Source: Lepisosteus oculatus
Lineage: Eukaryota > Chordata > Actinopteri > Semionotiformes > Lepisosteidae
Reading direction: 5' to 3'
Length of the DNA: 64,000 nt
NCBI RefSeq assembly: GCF_040954835.1
Contig: NC_090699.1
Coordinates: 14,439,817 to 14,503,816, forward strand
A program made the position numbers and the translations under genes. Under the pieces are notes generated by a model. It was not told where the DNA came from. It searched no databases and saw only the letters and a list, made by a program, of their open reading frames with translations. This document shows positions 33,126 to 44,939 of this stretch, piece by piece (within the stretch, counting starts at the first letter, position 1; each line of letters begins with the position of its first letter).

Positions 33126-33358
33126 GAGAGCTGAGTTAGAAGCTTTCAGATGCACCAGCCCTCCAGGATCAGAGTCGAGGGGGGTAAATGATGCACCCCT
33201 CTGTCCATATTACACCCGCGGCCTGTAGTGTGAACGAGCATCTGCGTCAGGCCCCACGCAGAGCCCAGGCGGAGCTCTTATCCTGCTGGGCTAGTGCCTC
33301 CTCCGTGTTGTGCTTCATGTTGTGTGTCGTCATTGCTGGTGATGTGGAGACTGAAAAG

Positions 33359-33432
33359 CCTTCTCTCCCCGTCTCCCCGTCTCCCCGTCTCCCCGTCTCC
33401 CCGTCTCCCTGTCTCCCCGTCTCCCCGTCTCC
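33359..33432. repeat. 8-bp microsatellite (tctccccg)n
   Basis: About nine copies of tctccccg with one variant, about 170 bp before the slc22a17 ATG. C-rich on the sense strand. Confidence 0.9.
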
Positions 33433-33605
33433 AGATCTCCCCCTCCCCCCTCTCTCTCTCCTGGGAGCAGGACAGAGGGGGAGAGGGGAACAGCGCAGGG
33501 TTCTGATCGTCTGAGCCGACCCGACCCGACCCGGCCCGGAGAGTCGGCCTGGTTCCTGTTGTCTCTCTCCGTCTCGTCCGCGGGACGCGCCCACAGAGCT
33601 CCGAG

Positions 33606-36600
33606 ATGGACCCCCACTCCGACCCGCTGCCCAGCCCCGGCTCGGCCGCGCCCCCCTGCTCCCTCCCGGAGGCCCCCACGCCCCCCCTCTCCCTCTCGGA
33701 CCCGTCGCCCCCCGCCCCGCCCTCCTCCCTGTCCTCCACCGCGGAGGGCGTGGTGCTGGCCCTGGGCCGGCGCCGGCAGCGCCTCCTGCTGGCCCTGACC
33801 GCCGCGCCCAACCTCTTCCTGGCCTTCGTCCTGTCCTCCGACGCCCTGCTGACGCGGCCGCCCCCGCACCGCTGCGCGCCGGCCCCCGGCACGCGCGCGC
33901 CGCTCAACGCCACGCCCGCCCAGTGCCAGCAGGTCCAGCTGGTGAACGGGACCCCGGCCGGCACCGTGCCCTGCCAGGCGGGCTGGGTCTACAACAGCAC
34001 CGAGGGCCTGAAGCACAACATGGTCACCGAGGTACCGAGGGCCTGCCCTGGTCTGGGGGTGCTGCCTGTGGCACAGGGAGGGGGCGCTGTTTCTTACAGC
34101 ATTATTACTGTTACTGCTGATGGGGACTGCAGTTCCCCCGCTGAGCCTGAGCACAGGGAGGGGGCGCTGTTTCTTACAGCATTATTACTGTTACTGCTGA
34201 TGGGGACTGCAGTTCCCCTGCTGAGCCTGAGCACCGGGAGGGGGCGCTGTTTCTTACAGCATTATTACTGTTACTGCTGATGGGGACTGCAGTTCCCCCG
34301 CTTAGCCTGAGCACCGGGAGGGGGCGCTGTTTCTTACTCTATTATTACTGTTACTGGTGATGGGGACTGCAGTTCCCCCGCTGAGCTTTTGCACCGGGAG
34401 GGGGCGCTGTTTCTTACTCTATTATTACTGTTACTGCTTATGGGGACTGCAGTTCCCCCGCTGAGCCTGAGCACCGGGAGGGGGCGCTGTTTCTTACTCT
34501 ATTATTACTGTTACTGGTGATGGGGACTGCAGTTCCCCTGCTGAGCCTGTGCACAGGGAGGGGGCGCTGTTTCTTACCCTTATTTATTCTTGCTGTTGTT
34601 AATGCATGCTCCTCTTCCTATGCTATGCTTGTTGGCAGTGTGGGGACAATGTTATTTCTAATAGGTGAGCTCCTCAACCCTCCTGTGTCCCTCCACCCTC
34701 TCTCCACAGTGGGACCTAGTGTGTGACCAGTACTGGAAGGTGCCAGTGGAGGAGGTCTGTTTCATACTGGGCATCCTGACCGGATGTTTGATCCTGGGCT
34801 ACATTGCTGACAGGTAGAGAGAGGGGTTCATACAGACACACTGACTGACTGGACACTCCAGTACATTAACACTGCACTGAGAGAGAGGGGTTCATACAGA
34901 CACACTGACTGGACACTCCAGTACATTAACACTGCACTGAGAGAGAGGGGTTCATACAGACACACTGACTGGACACTATAGTACATTAACACTGCACTGA
35001 GAGAGAGGGGTTCATACAGACACACTGACTGACTGGACACTCCAGTACATTAACACTGCACTGAGAGAGAGGGGTTCATACAGACACACTGACTGGACAC
35101 TCCAGTACATTAACACTGCACTGAGAGAGAGGGGTTCATACAGACACACTGACTGGACACTCCAGTACATTAACACTGCACTGAGAGAGAGGGGTTCATA
35201 CAGACACACTGACTGACTGGACACTCCAGTACATTAACACTGCACTGAGAGAGAGGGGTTCATACAGACACACTGACTGACTGGACACTCCAGTACATTA
35301 ACACTGCACTGGGAGAGAGGGGTTCATACAGACACACTGACTGGACACTCCAGTACATTAACACTGCACTGAGAGAGAGGGGTTCATACAGACACACTGA
35401 CTGACTGGACACACCAGTACATTAACACTGCACTGAGAGAGAGGGGTTCATACAGACACACTGACTGACTGGACACTCCAGTACATTAACACTGCACTGA
35501 GAGAGAGGGGTTCATACAGACACACTGACTGACTGGACACACCAGTACATTAACACTGCACTGAGAGAGAGGGGTTCATACAGACACACTGACTGACTGG
35601 ACACTCCAGTACATTAACACTGCACTGGGAGAGAGGGGTTCATACAGACACACTGACTGGACACTCCAGTACATTAACACTGCACTGAGAGAGAGGGGTT
35701 CATACAGACACACTGACTGACTGGACACACCAGTACATTAACACTGCACTGAGAGAGAGGGGTTCATACAGACACACTGACTGACTGGACACTCCAGTAC
35801 ATTAACACTGCACTGAGAGAGAGGGGTTCATACAGACACACTGACTGACTGGACACACCAGTACATTAACACTGCACTGAGAGAGAGGGGTTCATACAGA
35901 CACACTGACTGACTGGACACTCCAGTACATTAACACTGCACTGAGAGAGAGGGGTTCATACAGACACACTGACTTCCTGTCTGTCTCCATCTCAGGTTTG
36001 GGCGGCTGAAGGCCTTCTTGTCCTCCTTGTCCTTGTCAGTGCTGTTCGGGCTGCTGGTGTGTCTCTCCCCCTCCCCTTCCATCTTCATCCTCACGCGCTT
36101 CTTCCTCGCCGCCGCCACGGCCGGAGTCTACCTCACTCTGTACATCACCCGTGAGTGACGGGGTCGGGGGGCAGAGGGCGGGGCGGGCAGAGGGACAGAC
36201 AGGGCTCCTCCGAGCTGACCGCCTCTGTGCTTGACCCACAGGTGTGGAGCTGTGCGACCCATCGCTGCGGCTGATGGTCACCATGGCAGCGGGCCTGGTG
36301 ATGGTTGCCGGGGAGTTCCTGCTGCTGGGCGTGGCTGTGGGCTGCCAGTCCTGGAGGGGCCTGCAGGGGGCGATCACGGCCCCGCTGGCTCTGTTCCTGA
36401 GCTACGGGTGAGAGTCGGGTTCGGGCTATGTGGGTTGTGTGAGATGGGCTGGGTGTGGGGATAGACCAGGCTGGGGTGTGTTGGGTTCGGCTGGGCTGGG
36501 TGTGGGGCTGGGCCGGGCTGTGGTGTGTTGTGTTCGGCTGGGCTTTGCTGGATGTGGGGCTGTGCCAGGCTGGGGTGTGTTGGGATCTGTGGGGCTGGGT

Positions 36601-39600
36601 GTGGGGGGCTGGACTGGGCTGGGGTGTGTTGGGTTCAGTTGAGGTGTGATGGGTTCTGTGAGGCTGGACTGGGCTGGGGTGTGTTGGGTTTAGCTGGGGT
36701 GTGTTGGGTTCTGTGGGGCTGGACTGGGCTGGGGTATATTGGGTTCGGCTGGGCTGGGCTGGGTGTGTGGTTGGGCTGGGCTGGGGTGTGTTGGGTTCGG
36801 ATGGACTGGGCTGGGGTGTGTTGGGTTCGGCTGGGCTGGGCTGGGTGTGGGGCTGGACGGGGCTGGACTGGACTGGGCTGGGGTGTGTTGGGTTCAGCTG
36901 GGCTGGGCCGGGGTGTGTAGGGTTTGGCTGGATGTGGGGCTGGGCCAGGCTGGGGTGTGTTGGGTTCTGTGGGGCTGGGTGTGGGGCTGGACTGGGCTTG
37001 GGTGTGTTGGGTTCAGCTGGGGTTTGTTGGGTTCGGCTGGGCTGGGCTGGACTAGGCTGGGGTGTGTTGGGTTCTGTGGCGATGGGTGTGGGGCTGGACT
37101 GGGTTGGGTTCTGTGGGGGTGGGTTGGGTATGGGGCTGGGCTGGGTTGTGGTGCGTTAGGATTGGCTGGACAGGAGTGGGTGTGGGGCTGGGCCAGTCAG
37201 TCGTCAGTCGGGGCCTCGGTCCTGTCTGGCAGGAAGTGATGTCACGGACATGCTAACCTGCGGCCTGTGTCAGCCTGCCAGGTGTGTTCCCCGAGTCGCC
37301 TCGCTGGCTCCTGCTCTCCAGCCCGGAGCAGACAGACCTGCACTCCTTCCGCGAGCAGAGGGAGAGGGAGAGAGAGGAGGACGGCTTCACAGGTGCGTGC
37401 GTTTGCATGTGCGCGTGTGCCCAGGTTGGCGAGGCAGTGTTGTGTGTTGTGTGTTGGCAGAGGAGTACTTATGTATTCTGGACTGTTGCTGTACATTCCT
37501 GTTGTGTGCTGTTGTGATTTCGTACTTCACCACAGTTGTAGCCTGTGGCTGTGCCTGATCTGTATTGTTAAAGTGCTACACAGTGACACTTGGTGTATTA
37601 CAGTGTTGTGCTGCTGTGTCGACAGAGCTGCTGTTGTAGCTCCCGTTGTGTAGAGTAGAGAGACTTGCGAAGCAGTGTTGGCCGTCCCCTGTGTGTAACT
37701 GTCCTGTGTGTTGACAGAGCTGGACTCGGTGAGCTTGTACAGGCCCCACTCTACTGCCTCCTGGCTGTCGCTCCCTGAACTGCTGCACTGCAGGAACATC
37801 TGGAAGAACCTTTGTGTGCTGGGTTTCACTTCGTGAGTATAACCTCTGTATGTCTGTATGAACCCCTCTCCCTCAGTGCAGTGTTAATGTACTGGAGTGT
37901 CCAGTCAGTCAGTGTGTCTGTATGAACCCCTCTCTCTCAGTGCAGTGTTAATGTACTGGAGTGTCCCGTCAGTCAGTGTGTCTGTATGAACCCCTCTCTC
38001 TCAGTGCAGTGTTAATGTACTGGAGTGTCTAGTCAGTCAGTGTGTCTGTATGAACCCCTCTCTCTCAGTGCAGTGTTAATGTACTGGAGTGTCCAGTCAG
38101 TGTGTCTGTATGAACCCCTCTCTCTCTCAGTGCAGTGTTAATGTACTGGAGTGTCCAGTCAGTGTGTCTGTATGAACCCCTCTCTCTCAGTGCAGTGTTA
38201 ATGTACTGGAGTGTCCAGTCAGTCAGTGTGTCTGTATGAACCCCCCTCTCCCAGTGCAGTGTTAATGTACTGGAGTGTCCAGTCAGTCAGTGTGTCTGTA
38301 TGAACCTCTCTCTCTCTGGCAGGTTCATATCTCATGGTATCCACCACTGCTACAGCTCGTTTCGGGGGGATGTCCGGGGGACCCAGACTGGGTTCTACTC
38401 CTCCTATCTCCTGTCGTGCAGCACGGGGGGCGTGGCCTGTGCTTGTCTCTGCGCCACTGTGGATCGCTGTGGTCGCCGTGGCATCCTGCTCCTTGCTATG
38501 ACGATGACGGGCCTTGCTTCCCTGATACTGCTGGGACTCATAGAGTGTGAGTCAGTGTCATCGTGACTCCTGCTCCCCCTTGTGGCCGAGTGCGTGTATG
38601 ACACAGTTGTTGCATGTTCATTCTTGCGTAGCCTCGTGCTGAGAATCGGTTCATTGCTGACTGACCTGGCAGGGAGGGTGCTGAAGGAGAGGGCATGCGG
38701 GCCTTTCTGCATCATTGAACGGGGACACTGCAATATCCCCTCCTCCCCTCAAAGTCCAGCTCTGAAGAGTAGAAATTGTTATCCAGCCTGATGCCCTAAA
38801 GTATGTAATAAGAATTAATAACTGCTTATATAGCGCTTTCTGGACACTCCACTCAAAGCTCTTTTTGGGTAATGGGGATCCCCTCCTCCAGCACCAGTGT
38901 GCAGCCCCACCTGGATGATGCTCCAGTCTTCTCACACACACCAGCTCTCAGTGGGGAGGAGAGCAGAGTGATGAAGACAGTTCAGAGAGGGGGGTTATTA
39001 GGAGGCCATGACTGGTAAAGGCCAGGGGGAAATTTGGCCAGGACACAGGGGTAACACCCCTACTCTCTTCGAGAAACACCCTGGGATTTTTAATGACCAC
39101 AGACATCTCATCCTAAGGATGGAGCCTTTTTACAGTACAGTGTCCCCGTCACTACACTAGGGCATTAGGATCCACACAGACTGCAGGGTGAGCACCCCCT
39201 GCTGGCCCCACTAACACCTTTTCCAACAGCAACCTTAGATTTTCCCAGGAGGCTCCCACTCAGGTACTGGCCAGGCTCACACCTGCTGAGCTCCAGTGGG
39301 CTGCCAGTGTGAGTTGCTGGGTGACATGCTTCTGGCTATGTGGCAGTGAAGTGTGGGCTCCTGTCACAGTCCAGGATTACAATGACACAAACACTCTGTG
39401 AAAGCCCTGCTCACAGATTTCTGTAAAAACATCTTGCACGCGCAGAGAAAAACTGCTAACAATGAGTGCAGGGAGCAATTAGGCCAATATCGACTGCTAA
39501 TAGATAAACAGAAGAGAGAAATAAAATACACAGTATTGGTTATCTACAGGCTACACCTTAAAAAAAGTTACCAGTCTTCCAACCACCACAAGGCCCTGCT

Positions 39601-41472
39601 GAGCCCAGAGCTGATCCAGCTGGTCCTGAAGCTCACCGACACCAACCAATCTCAGGAGAATCACAATCACAGCTGAAACAACACGAATCGCAGTCAACCC
39701 AATCACAGCACAACACAAACAGCATTACCTCGCACACTGGACACACACCTGCACAACACACACTGGACAGCACTGTCTCACCCACTGGGGGACACACAAG
39801 CACAACACAAACAGCACTACATTACCCACTGGGACACACACACGCACACAACACACACTGGACAGCATTATTTCTCACGCTGGGACACACAGACATGCAC
39901 AGAACAAACCAAGCCCACTGGGACACTGACAACACAAACTTGACACCACTACCTCGCGCGCGTGCACGGCACACACACCGGACAGGGCCGGCTCGCGCGC
40001 GTGCACGGCACACACACCGGACAGGGCCGGCTTGCGCGCGTGCACGGCACACACACCGGACAGGGCCGGCTTGCGCGCGTGCACGCCACACACACCGGAC
40101 AGGGCTGCCTGTGCCGGGCGAATGGGAGTCTTCCTGTTCTAAAGGCGCATCACCGACTAGGAGAGAAGGTCTCTAGTCCGAGGATTCCACAGCCGAGGAA
40201 ATGGGAATTTCCTGTAATGAAATTGGACACGGAGCTCTCCAGACCCAGCTGCTGACTAACTAGCCAGACTCTTGTCTCTGAGACGGATCAGAACCAGATC
40301 CTCTGAGGAGGAGGAGGGTGATGGTGCTTCTTCTTTTTTACGTCTGCCTTCTGTTTCCTTCCTGCTCTGTCCTTTTACCCCGATTTCTGGTGAAGGTCTG
40401 CTCTTTATTATGATTAGCCAGAGTAATTCACCAGAAAATTTCCTTTGATCGCCTGTCTCAGTACGCTTACAGCGATGGGAGCACCACGTGACCCTCATTG
40501 CTTTGGAACTTTGTGCCTCTTAACTCAAAATAGCAGCAATAATAATTTAGCTGTAAATGTCTTGTGGCTTTGGCGACGCTAATTTGCTGGCCGTGCCGAT
40601 AAAACTGGTTGAACTTGAGAAATGAGAAATTTAGTGTGACTGTATGGCTTAGGTGCCCCCTTGTGGTGGAGAGCATGTATTATACAAGATGTGTTGTTCC
40701 TTGCATTTGATTTGCAGTGCTGTTGGTTTGTCGAGCTTCTCTTTTCAGATGAATGTGTGTAAGGCCTGATCTTCTGCCCCTGCATTGATCCTCCTTCTCT
40801 CTCTTTCACAGACCTCAATGAGTGGGCGATCACCATCTTCTCTGTCCTGGGGCTCTTCTCCTCACAGGCTGCGGCCTCGCTCTGCGTCCTCTTCACAGCC
40901 GAGATTGTGCCCACCATCATCCGGTAGGACTGCCCTCTCCACCCCTCATTACAGTTACTGTACTGGAGTGTCCAGTCAGTGTGTCTGTATGAACCCCTCT
41001 CTCTCAGTGCAGTGTTAATGTACTGGAGTGTCCAGTCAGTCAGTGTGTCTGTATGAACCCCTCTCTCTCAGTGCAGTGTTAATGTACTGGAGTGTCCAGT
41101 CAGTGTGTCTGTATGAACCCCTCTCTCTCAGTGCAGTGTTAATGTACTGGAGTGTCCAGTCAGTCAGTGTGTCTGTATTGACCCCTCTCTCTCAGGGGCT
41201 GTGGTGTTGGTGTGATTCTGGCTCTGGGCTCAGTGGGCCGCCTCAGTGCCCCCATCATGGACCTGCACAACCACTACGGCTACTTCCTGCACCACGTGGT
41301 CTACTCCTCCCTCGCCCTGCTGTGCGTCCTGTCCATCCTGCTGCTGCCGGAGAGCAAGAGGAAGCCCCTGCCGGAGACCCTGCCGGACGGCGAGGCGTAC
41401 CGCCGCCCCCCGCTGGGCAGGAGGAGGAAGGACAACGTCCCCCTGCTGTCCACACCCAACCCCTCCATCTGA
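33606..41472 (+). CDS. slc22a17: SLC22A17-type organic-cation-transporter-like protein, complete, 9 coding exons
   Basis: SLC22A17 (BOCT1, lipocalin-2 receptor 24p3R) is an atypical SLC22 major-facilitator membrane protein. Exons: 33606-34031, 34710-34813, 35996-36150, 36242-36407, 37274-37392, 37718-37832, 38323-38546, 40812-40923, 41196-41472, summing to 1,698 nt or 565 aa (human about 520-538). I see a Pro/Ser-rich N-terminus (residues 5-45), an extracellular loop with NAT and NST glycosylation sites, WDLVC, the MFS signature DRFGR after span 2, [27 protein letters not shown], and a C-terminus ([23 protein letters not shown]) close to SLC22A17. SLC22A23 is the alternative; it shares GYFLHH and IHHC. 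Neighbourhood (tm9sf1, cardiac myosin) and the C-terminus favour slc22a17. The ATG is the first in the exon, directly before the Pro-rich segment. Confidence 0.88.
34060..34580. repeat. 80-bp minisatellite in slc22a17 intron 1
   Basis: About six and a half units of 80 bp: gatggggactgcagttcccc, ctgagcctgagcac, gggagggggcgctgtttctt, then attattactgttactgct. Period checked at 34119 and 34199. Each unit contains ttcttacag or ttcttactct, a weak acceptor-like sequence. Confidence 0.95.
34814..35975 (-). repeat. 60/64-bp minisatellite in reverse orientation, slc22a17 intron 2
   Basis: About 19 units, the largest array of this family here, with the C-rich strand on minus, opposite to the gene. It begins at the donor itself: the exon ends gctgacag and the intron opens gtagagagaggggttcatac, the family's unit edge with two or three changes. 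The acceptor (AG at 35994-35995) comes from about 20 nt of non-repeat sequence (ttcctgtctgtctccatctc). Confidence 0.95.
36420..37210. repeat. Degenerate G-rich minisatellite in slc22a17 intron 4
   Basis: Overlapping units built from ggctggactgggctggggtg and tgttgggttcggctgg, spaced 35-55 bp with no fixed period. G-rich on the sense strand. Fills nearly all of the 866-nt intron. Confidence 0.9.
37850..38322 (+). repeat. 60/64-bp splice-acceptor minisatellite, slc22a17 intron 6
   Basis: About eight units in sense orientation starting about 15 nt after the donor (GT at 37833). The terminal unit is modified (tgaacctctctctctctggc then ag) and its AG at 38321-38322 is the acceptor of exon 7. Confidence 0.95.
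38795..39325 (-). mobile_element. Interspersed element, inverted relative of 32.6-33.1 kb
   Basis: Reverse-complement copy of the element at 32605-33125: tatagcgctttctggacact, gtaatggggatcccctcctc, cgagaaacaccctgggattt. It lies in slc22a17 intron 7. The two copies face each other across about 5.7 kb of the gene. Confidence 0.75.
39700..40110. repeat. CA-rich stretch and 39-bp minisatellite in slc22a17 intron 7
   Basis: Imperfect cacacacactgg-type repeats (39700-39940) are followed by four near-identical 39-bp units at about 39955-40110 containing gcgcgcgtgcacggcacaca and ccggacagggccgg. Confidence 0.85.
40955..41195 (+). repeat. 60/64-bp splice-acceptor minisatellite, slc22a17 intron 8
   Basis: About four units in sense orientation. 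The terminal unit (tgtattgacccctctctctcag) supplies the acceptor AG (41194-41195) for the last coding exon. Confidence 0.95.
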
Positions 41473-42034
41473 GGCGGGGGGCTGGCGCGGGACTGCTGAC
41501 GGCCTGCTGCCCTCCTCGCGCTGGTCTGTGGCTGCGCTCGGCCCGCGTGCTGGTTCTGCTCCCGCCTCCCCGCCTCCTCCCTGTGCCCTGCGGTGCGGCT
41601 CTGCAGGAGCCCACGCGGGGTCAGCGCCGCCTCGAACCCGGACAGGTCCGGCGACGGCACGCTTGTGTTCCTCGATCCCGGTCGTCCCCAGCTGGGCGCC
41701 CCCTGGTGGCGGTGGTGGCGGCGGTGGGGCGGTCGTCTCTGGGAGGAGCCAGGCGGGCGCCTGTGGTGGAGTGGCCAGGAACTCCAGGGCCTCCGCTGAT
41801 CCGGCTCCGCGCTCCGTGTGCGGCTGCGTCCTGGGACAGAGCAGTGTGGAAGATGGGGGGTGTGACCCAGAACTGTCCAGCCGGCCCGGTTCTGGGTTTG
41901 AATGGGGAATCCCCCTCCCCCCAGGCCTGGGGGTCCGTGTGGCGCCTCTGCTCTCTCTGCCGCTTCGGCAGCCTCGCGGGTCGCGAGCGGCAGTCCGCCG
42001 GCGCTAGAGTGGGCGGGGGGAGTACAGGAGAGCG

Positions 42035-42475
42035 CAGGAGCTCACAAACGACAGGAGGCCACTGGGCTCCTCTGGCTCGTTTCGGCGTGAATACCTACTG
42101 GACCTGGGCGTCCCGCACCAGCTGTGTCTCGAGAGAGTCCAGGGTATCGGCTTGTTCCCCGACCCTGCCACCCTCTGTGTAAAGAGGAGCCTCCTGTCCT
42201 GACTGGAGGGTCTCACCCAGCTGTGTCTGGAGAGAAGCCAGGGTATCGGCTTCAACAACATGGCTGAGCAGCCTGTTCCCCACCCCCACCACCCTGCTCT
42301 CGGTTTTAAATGCTCTTCCCTGCCGTTTCCTTTTGTGTCCCCTGGCTCTTGTTTTGCAATTGATTCTGAAGAAGCCCGTTTGGGTCGCGTGAGGAGCCCT
42401 GTGCCCTGTGCTCTGTGCTCTGTGCTCTGTGCTCTGTGCCCTGTGCCCTGTGCCCTGTGCTCTGTGCTCTGGGCC
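42035..42475. repeat. Interspersed repeat plus 7-bp microsatellite in the slc22a17 3' UTR
   Basis: About 42035-42390 is a copy of the family at 22.8, 46.8 and 50.1 kb; part of it (cagctgtgtct, gagag, cagggtatcggctt) is present twice, at 42120 and 42220. It is followed by a (ctgtgct/ctgtgcc)n run at about 42402-42470. Confidence 0.7.
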
Positions 42476-42940
42476 TGCACTTCTCGAGCAGGACGCGACA
42501 GGGAACCGTATCCAGACTCACCCCAGGCGTCAAAGCGAATGTCCGCTGTCGGCCCAGAGATGAGCGTTTAGCATGCGGGTTCCGTCGAGAGGCGTGCGTT
42601 CCTTCGTCTCCGCTCTGCAGTATCCTGCAGGGAACAGGGCTGTAGTAACGGGTGACTGCAGCTCGGTGGCCTCCGGTGAAGCTGAGCGGCGTCCTAGGCG
42701 GGCAGTGCCTGCAGAGGCAGCCAGCAACTCTGGCCCGGCCCGGCCCGGCCTGGCCCGCAGGTGGCCAGTGGAAACGAGGAGCCGCACCCGGGGCTGTCGC
42801 CAGACCTTCTGTACCTGAATGTGCTCGGCTGTCGGGCATCTACAGGGACGCTCCTCACAGTGTCCCCTTCAGTGCTGGTGATGGCGGGGACGTCTGTGAG
42901 AGATGTATAACAGTTCTCAGTCTCCAGTTTGAAAAACGAC

Positions 42941-42946
42941 AATAAA
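42941..42946 (+). terminator. slc22a17: slc22a17 poly(A) signal (AATAAA)
   Basis: A canonical aataaa about 1.47 kb after the stop codon at 41470-41472, in a locally AT-rich context. Confidence 0.55.
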
Positions 42947-42999
42947 ATCTGCTGAAAACAACCCCCTCCTGTCTGCTGTTTTTTATGTGTGATGGACTG

Positions 43000-43985
43000 A
43001 TGGGAGTTCGGAATGTTGGAGTTGCCTATTTGCTGTAGTTCGTGCTGTGAAGATTCTCTGTTGTAGTTATTAGCTCTGACCAGCAGAGGCCGCTGTTCCA
43101 GTGATGATTCTCTCTTGCAGTTATTAGCTCTGACTAGCAGTACATGCCACCTAGTGATAATTGTTGTTGCAGTCAGCAAAGCACTGATGTCTTTCCAGTT
43201 TTGACACAGAGATGCTGCAGGTGAGCAACACCCTCCGATTTTCAAGGCAGCTCCTGCTCAGGACAGATTTAATCTCGGATCCAGCCACCCCACCCTTTCC
43301 TCAGGCTATGCATGTACTTAAAGTTCCCTACCTGCATGACCTGCTTAATGTGAGCAATCTCACGTCTTCTCCCGTGGCATAGCATTCATTGGGGCCATTC
43401 AGATGCACTATAATGTAGTTTTCAAGTACCTCTCTTTCACAGAAACTCTCCACCTTGCCCCTGTGCAGCTTTGGAACCTTTTCAATTACAAAAATGTCAC
43501 TTCCACCTGTGAGCTGATATCAAGCTGATACCAATAGCTGTGGGCACCTATTCTGAGCACCTTTCCCTCCAAGGTTAACAGACAAACCTATGGCAAGGGG
43601 ACTTCATTTACACAGAAGAAAGCAGTATCGTCAAAATAGTAAAATGCCAGAAGTATGTATTCCATGCCTGTGGAGTTAAACGTCTTGGGAGTATGCAAGA
43701 GGACACAAGAACAGGAGGAGACTCAACAAGAAGCAAAGGGCTTTACTGGTGTTCTGGTGTTTCCATGTCATTACCGGGCTCGGCCACACGAGGGGGAAAG
43801 AGATCATTTGGCATCATTGTATCTTCTTGGCTGAGAAACTGTCAGGATTCAGGATGTATCAGTTGTGTTTTCTGTATTCTAGGGACAGAGTCAGCGCTCC
43901 GGTATGTCAAGAATGCCACGGGTTTCTCAGCTGCTATTGTGCCTTTAAATATCTTCTCTCTTTGTGCCTCTCTCTAATCTGTTAA
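43000..43985. other. Intergenic sequence, no gene recognised
   Basis: Only short reading frames with no recognisable domain. A short segment (ttattagctctgaccagcag) occurs twice at about 43067 and 43118. Nothing else supported. Confidence 0.4.
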
Positions 43986-43989
43986 TCCC

Positions 43990-44935
43990 CCCACCTCTGT
44001 TCATCTCTCTCAGTGCAGTGTTAATGTACTGGAGTGTCCAGTCAGTGTGTCTGTATGAACCCCTCTCTCTCAGTGCAGTGTTAATGTACTGGAGTGTCCA
44101 GTCAGTCAGTGTGTCTGTATGAACCCCTCTCTCTCAGTGCAGTGTTAATGTACTGGAGTGTCCAGTCAGTGTGTCTGTATGAACCCCTCTCTCTCAGTGC
44201 AGTGTTAATGTACAGGAGTGTCCAGTCAGTCAGTGTGTCTGTATGAACCCCTGTCTCTCAGTGCAGTGTTGATGTACTGGAGTGTCCAGTCAGTGTGTCT
44301 GTATGAACCCCTCTCTCTCAGTGCAGTGTTAATGTACTGGAGTGTCCAGTCAGTGTGTCTGTATGAACCCCTCTCTCTCAGTGCAGTGTTAATGTACTGG
44401 AGTGTCCAGTCAGTGTGTCTGTATGAACCCCTCTCTCTCAGTGCAGTGTTAATGTACTGGAGTGTCCAGTCAGTGTGTCTGTATGAACCCCTCTCTCTCA
44501 GTGCAGTGTTCATGTACTGGAGTGTCCAGTCAGACAGTGTGTCTGTATGAACCCCTCTCTCTCAGTGCAGTGTTAATGTACTGGAGTGTCCAGTCAGTCA
44601 GTGTGTCTGTATGAACCCCTCTCTCAGTGCAGTGTTAATGTACTGGAGTGTCCAGTCAGTCAGTGTGTCTGTATGAACCCCTCTCTCTCAGTGCAGTGTT
44701 AATGTACTGGAGTGTCCAGTCAGTCAGTGTGTCTGTATGAACCCCTCTCTCTCAGTGCAGTGTTAATGTACTGGAGTGTCCAGTCAGTCAGTGTGTCTGT
44801 ATGAACCCCTCTCTCTCAGTGCAGTGTTAATGTACTGGAGTGTCCAGTCAGTCAGTGTGTCTGTATGAACCCCTCTCTCTCAGTGCAGTGCTAATGTACT
44901 GGAGTGTCCAGTCAGTGTGTCTGTATGAACCCTTC
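43990..44935 (+). repeat. 60/64-bp minisatellite array outside any recognised gene
   Basis: About 15 units with the C-rich strand on plus. It ends in tgaacccttctcattgaccc followed by ag, a degraded unit edge. No recognisable exon follows, unlike the other arrays of this family. Confidence 0.95.
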
Positions 44936-44939
44936 TCAT

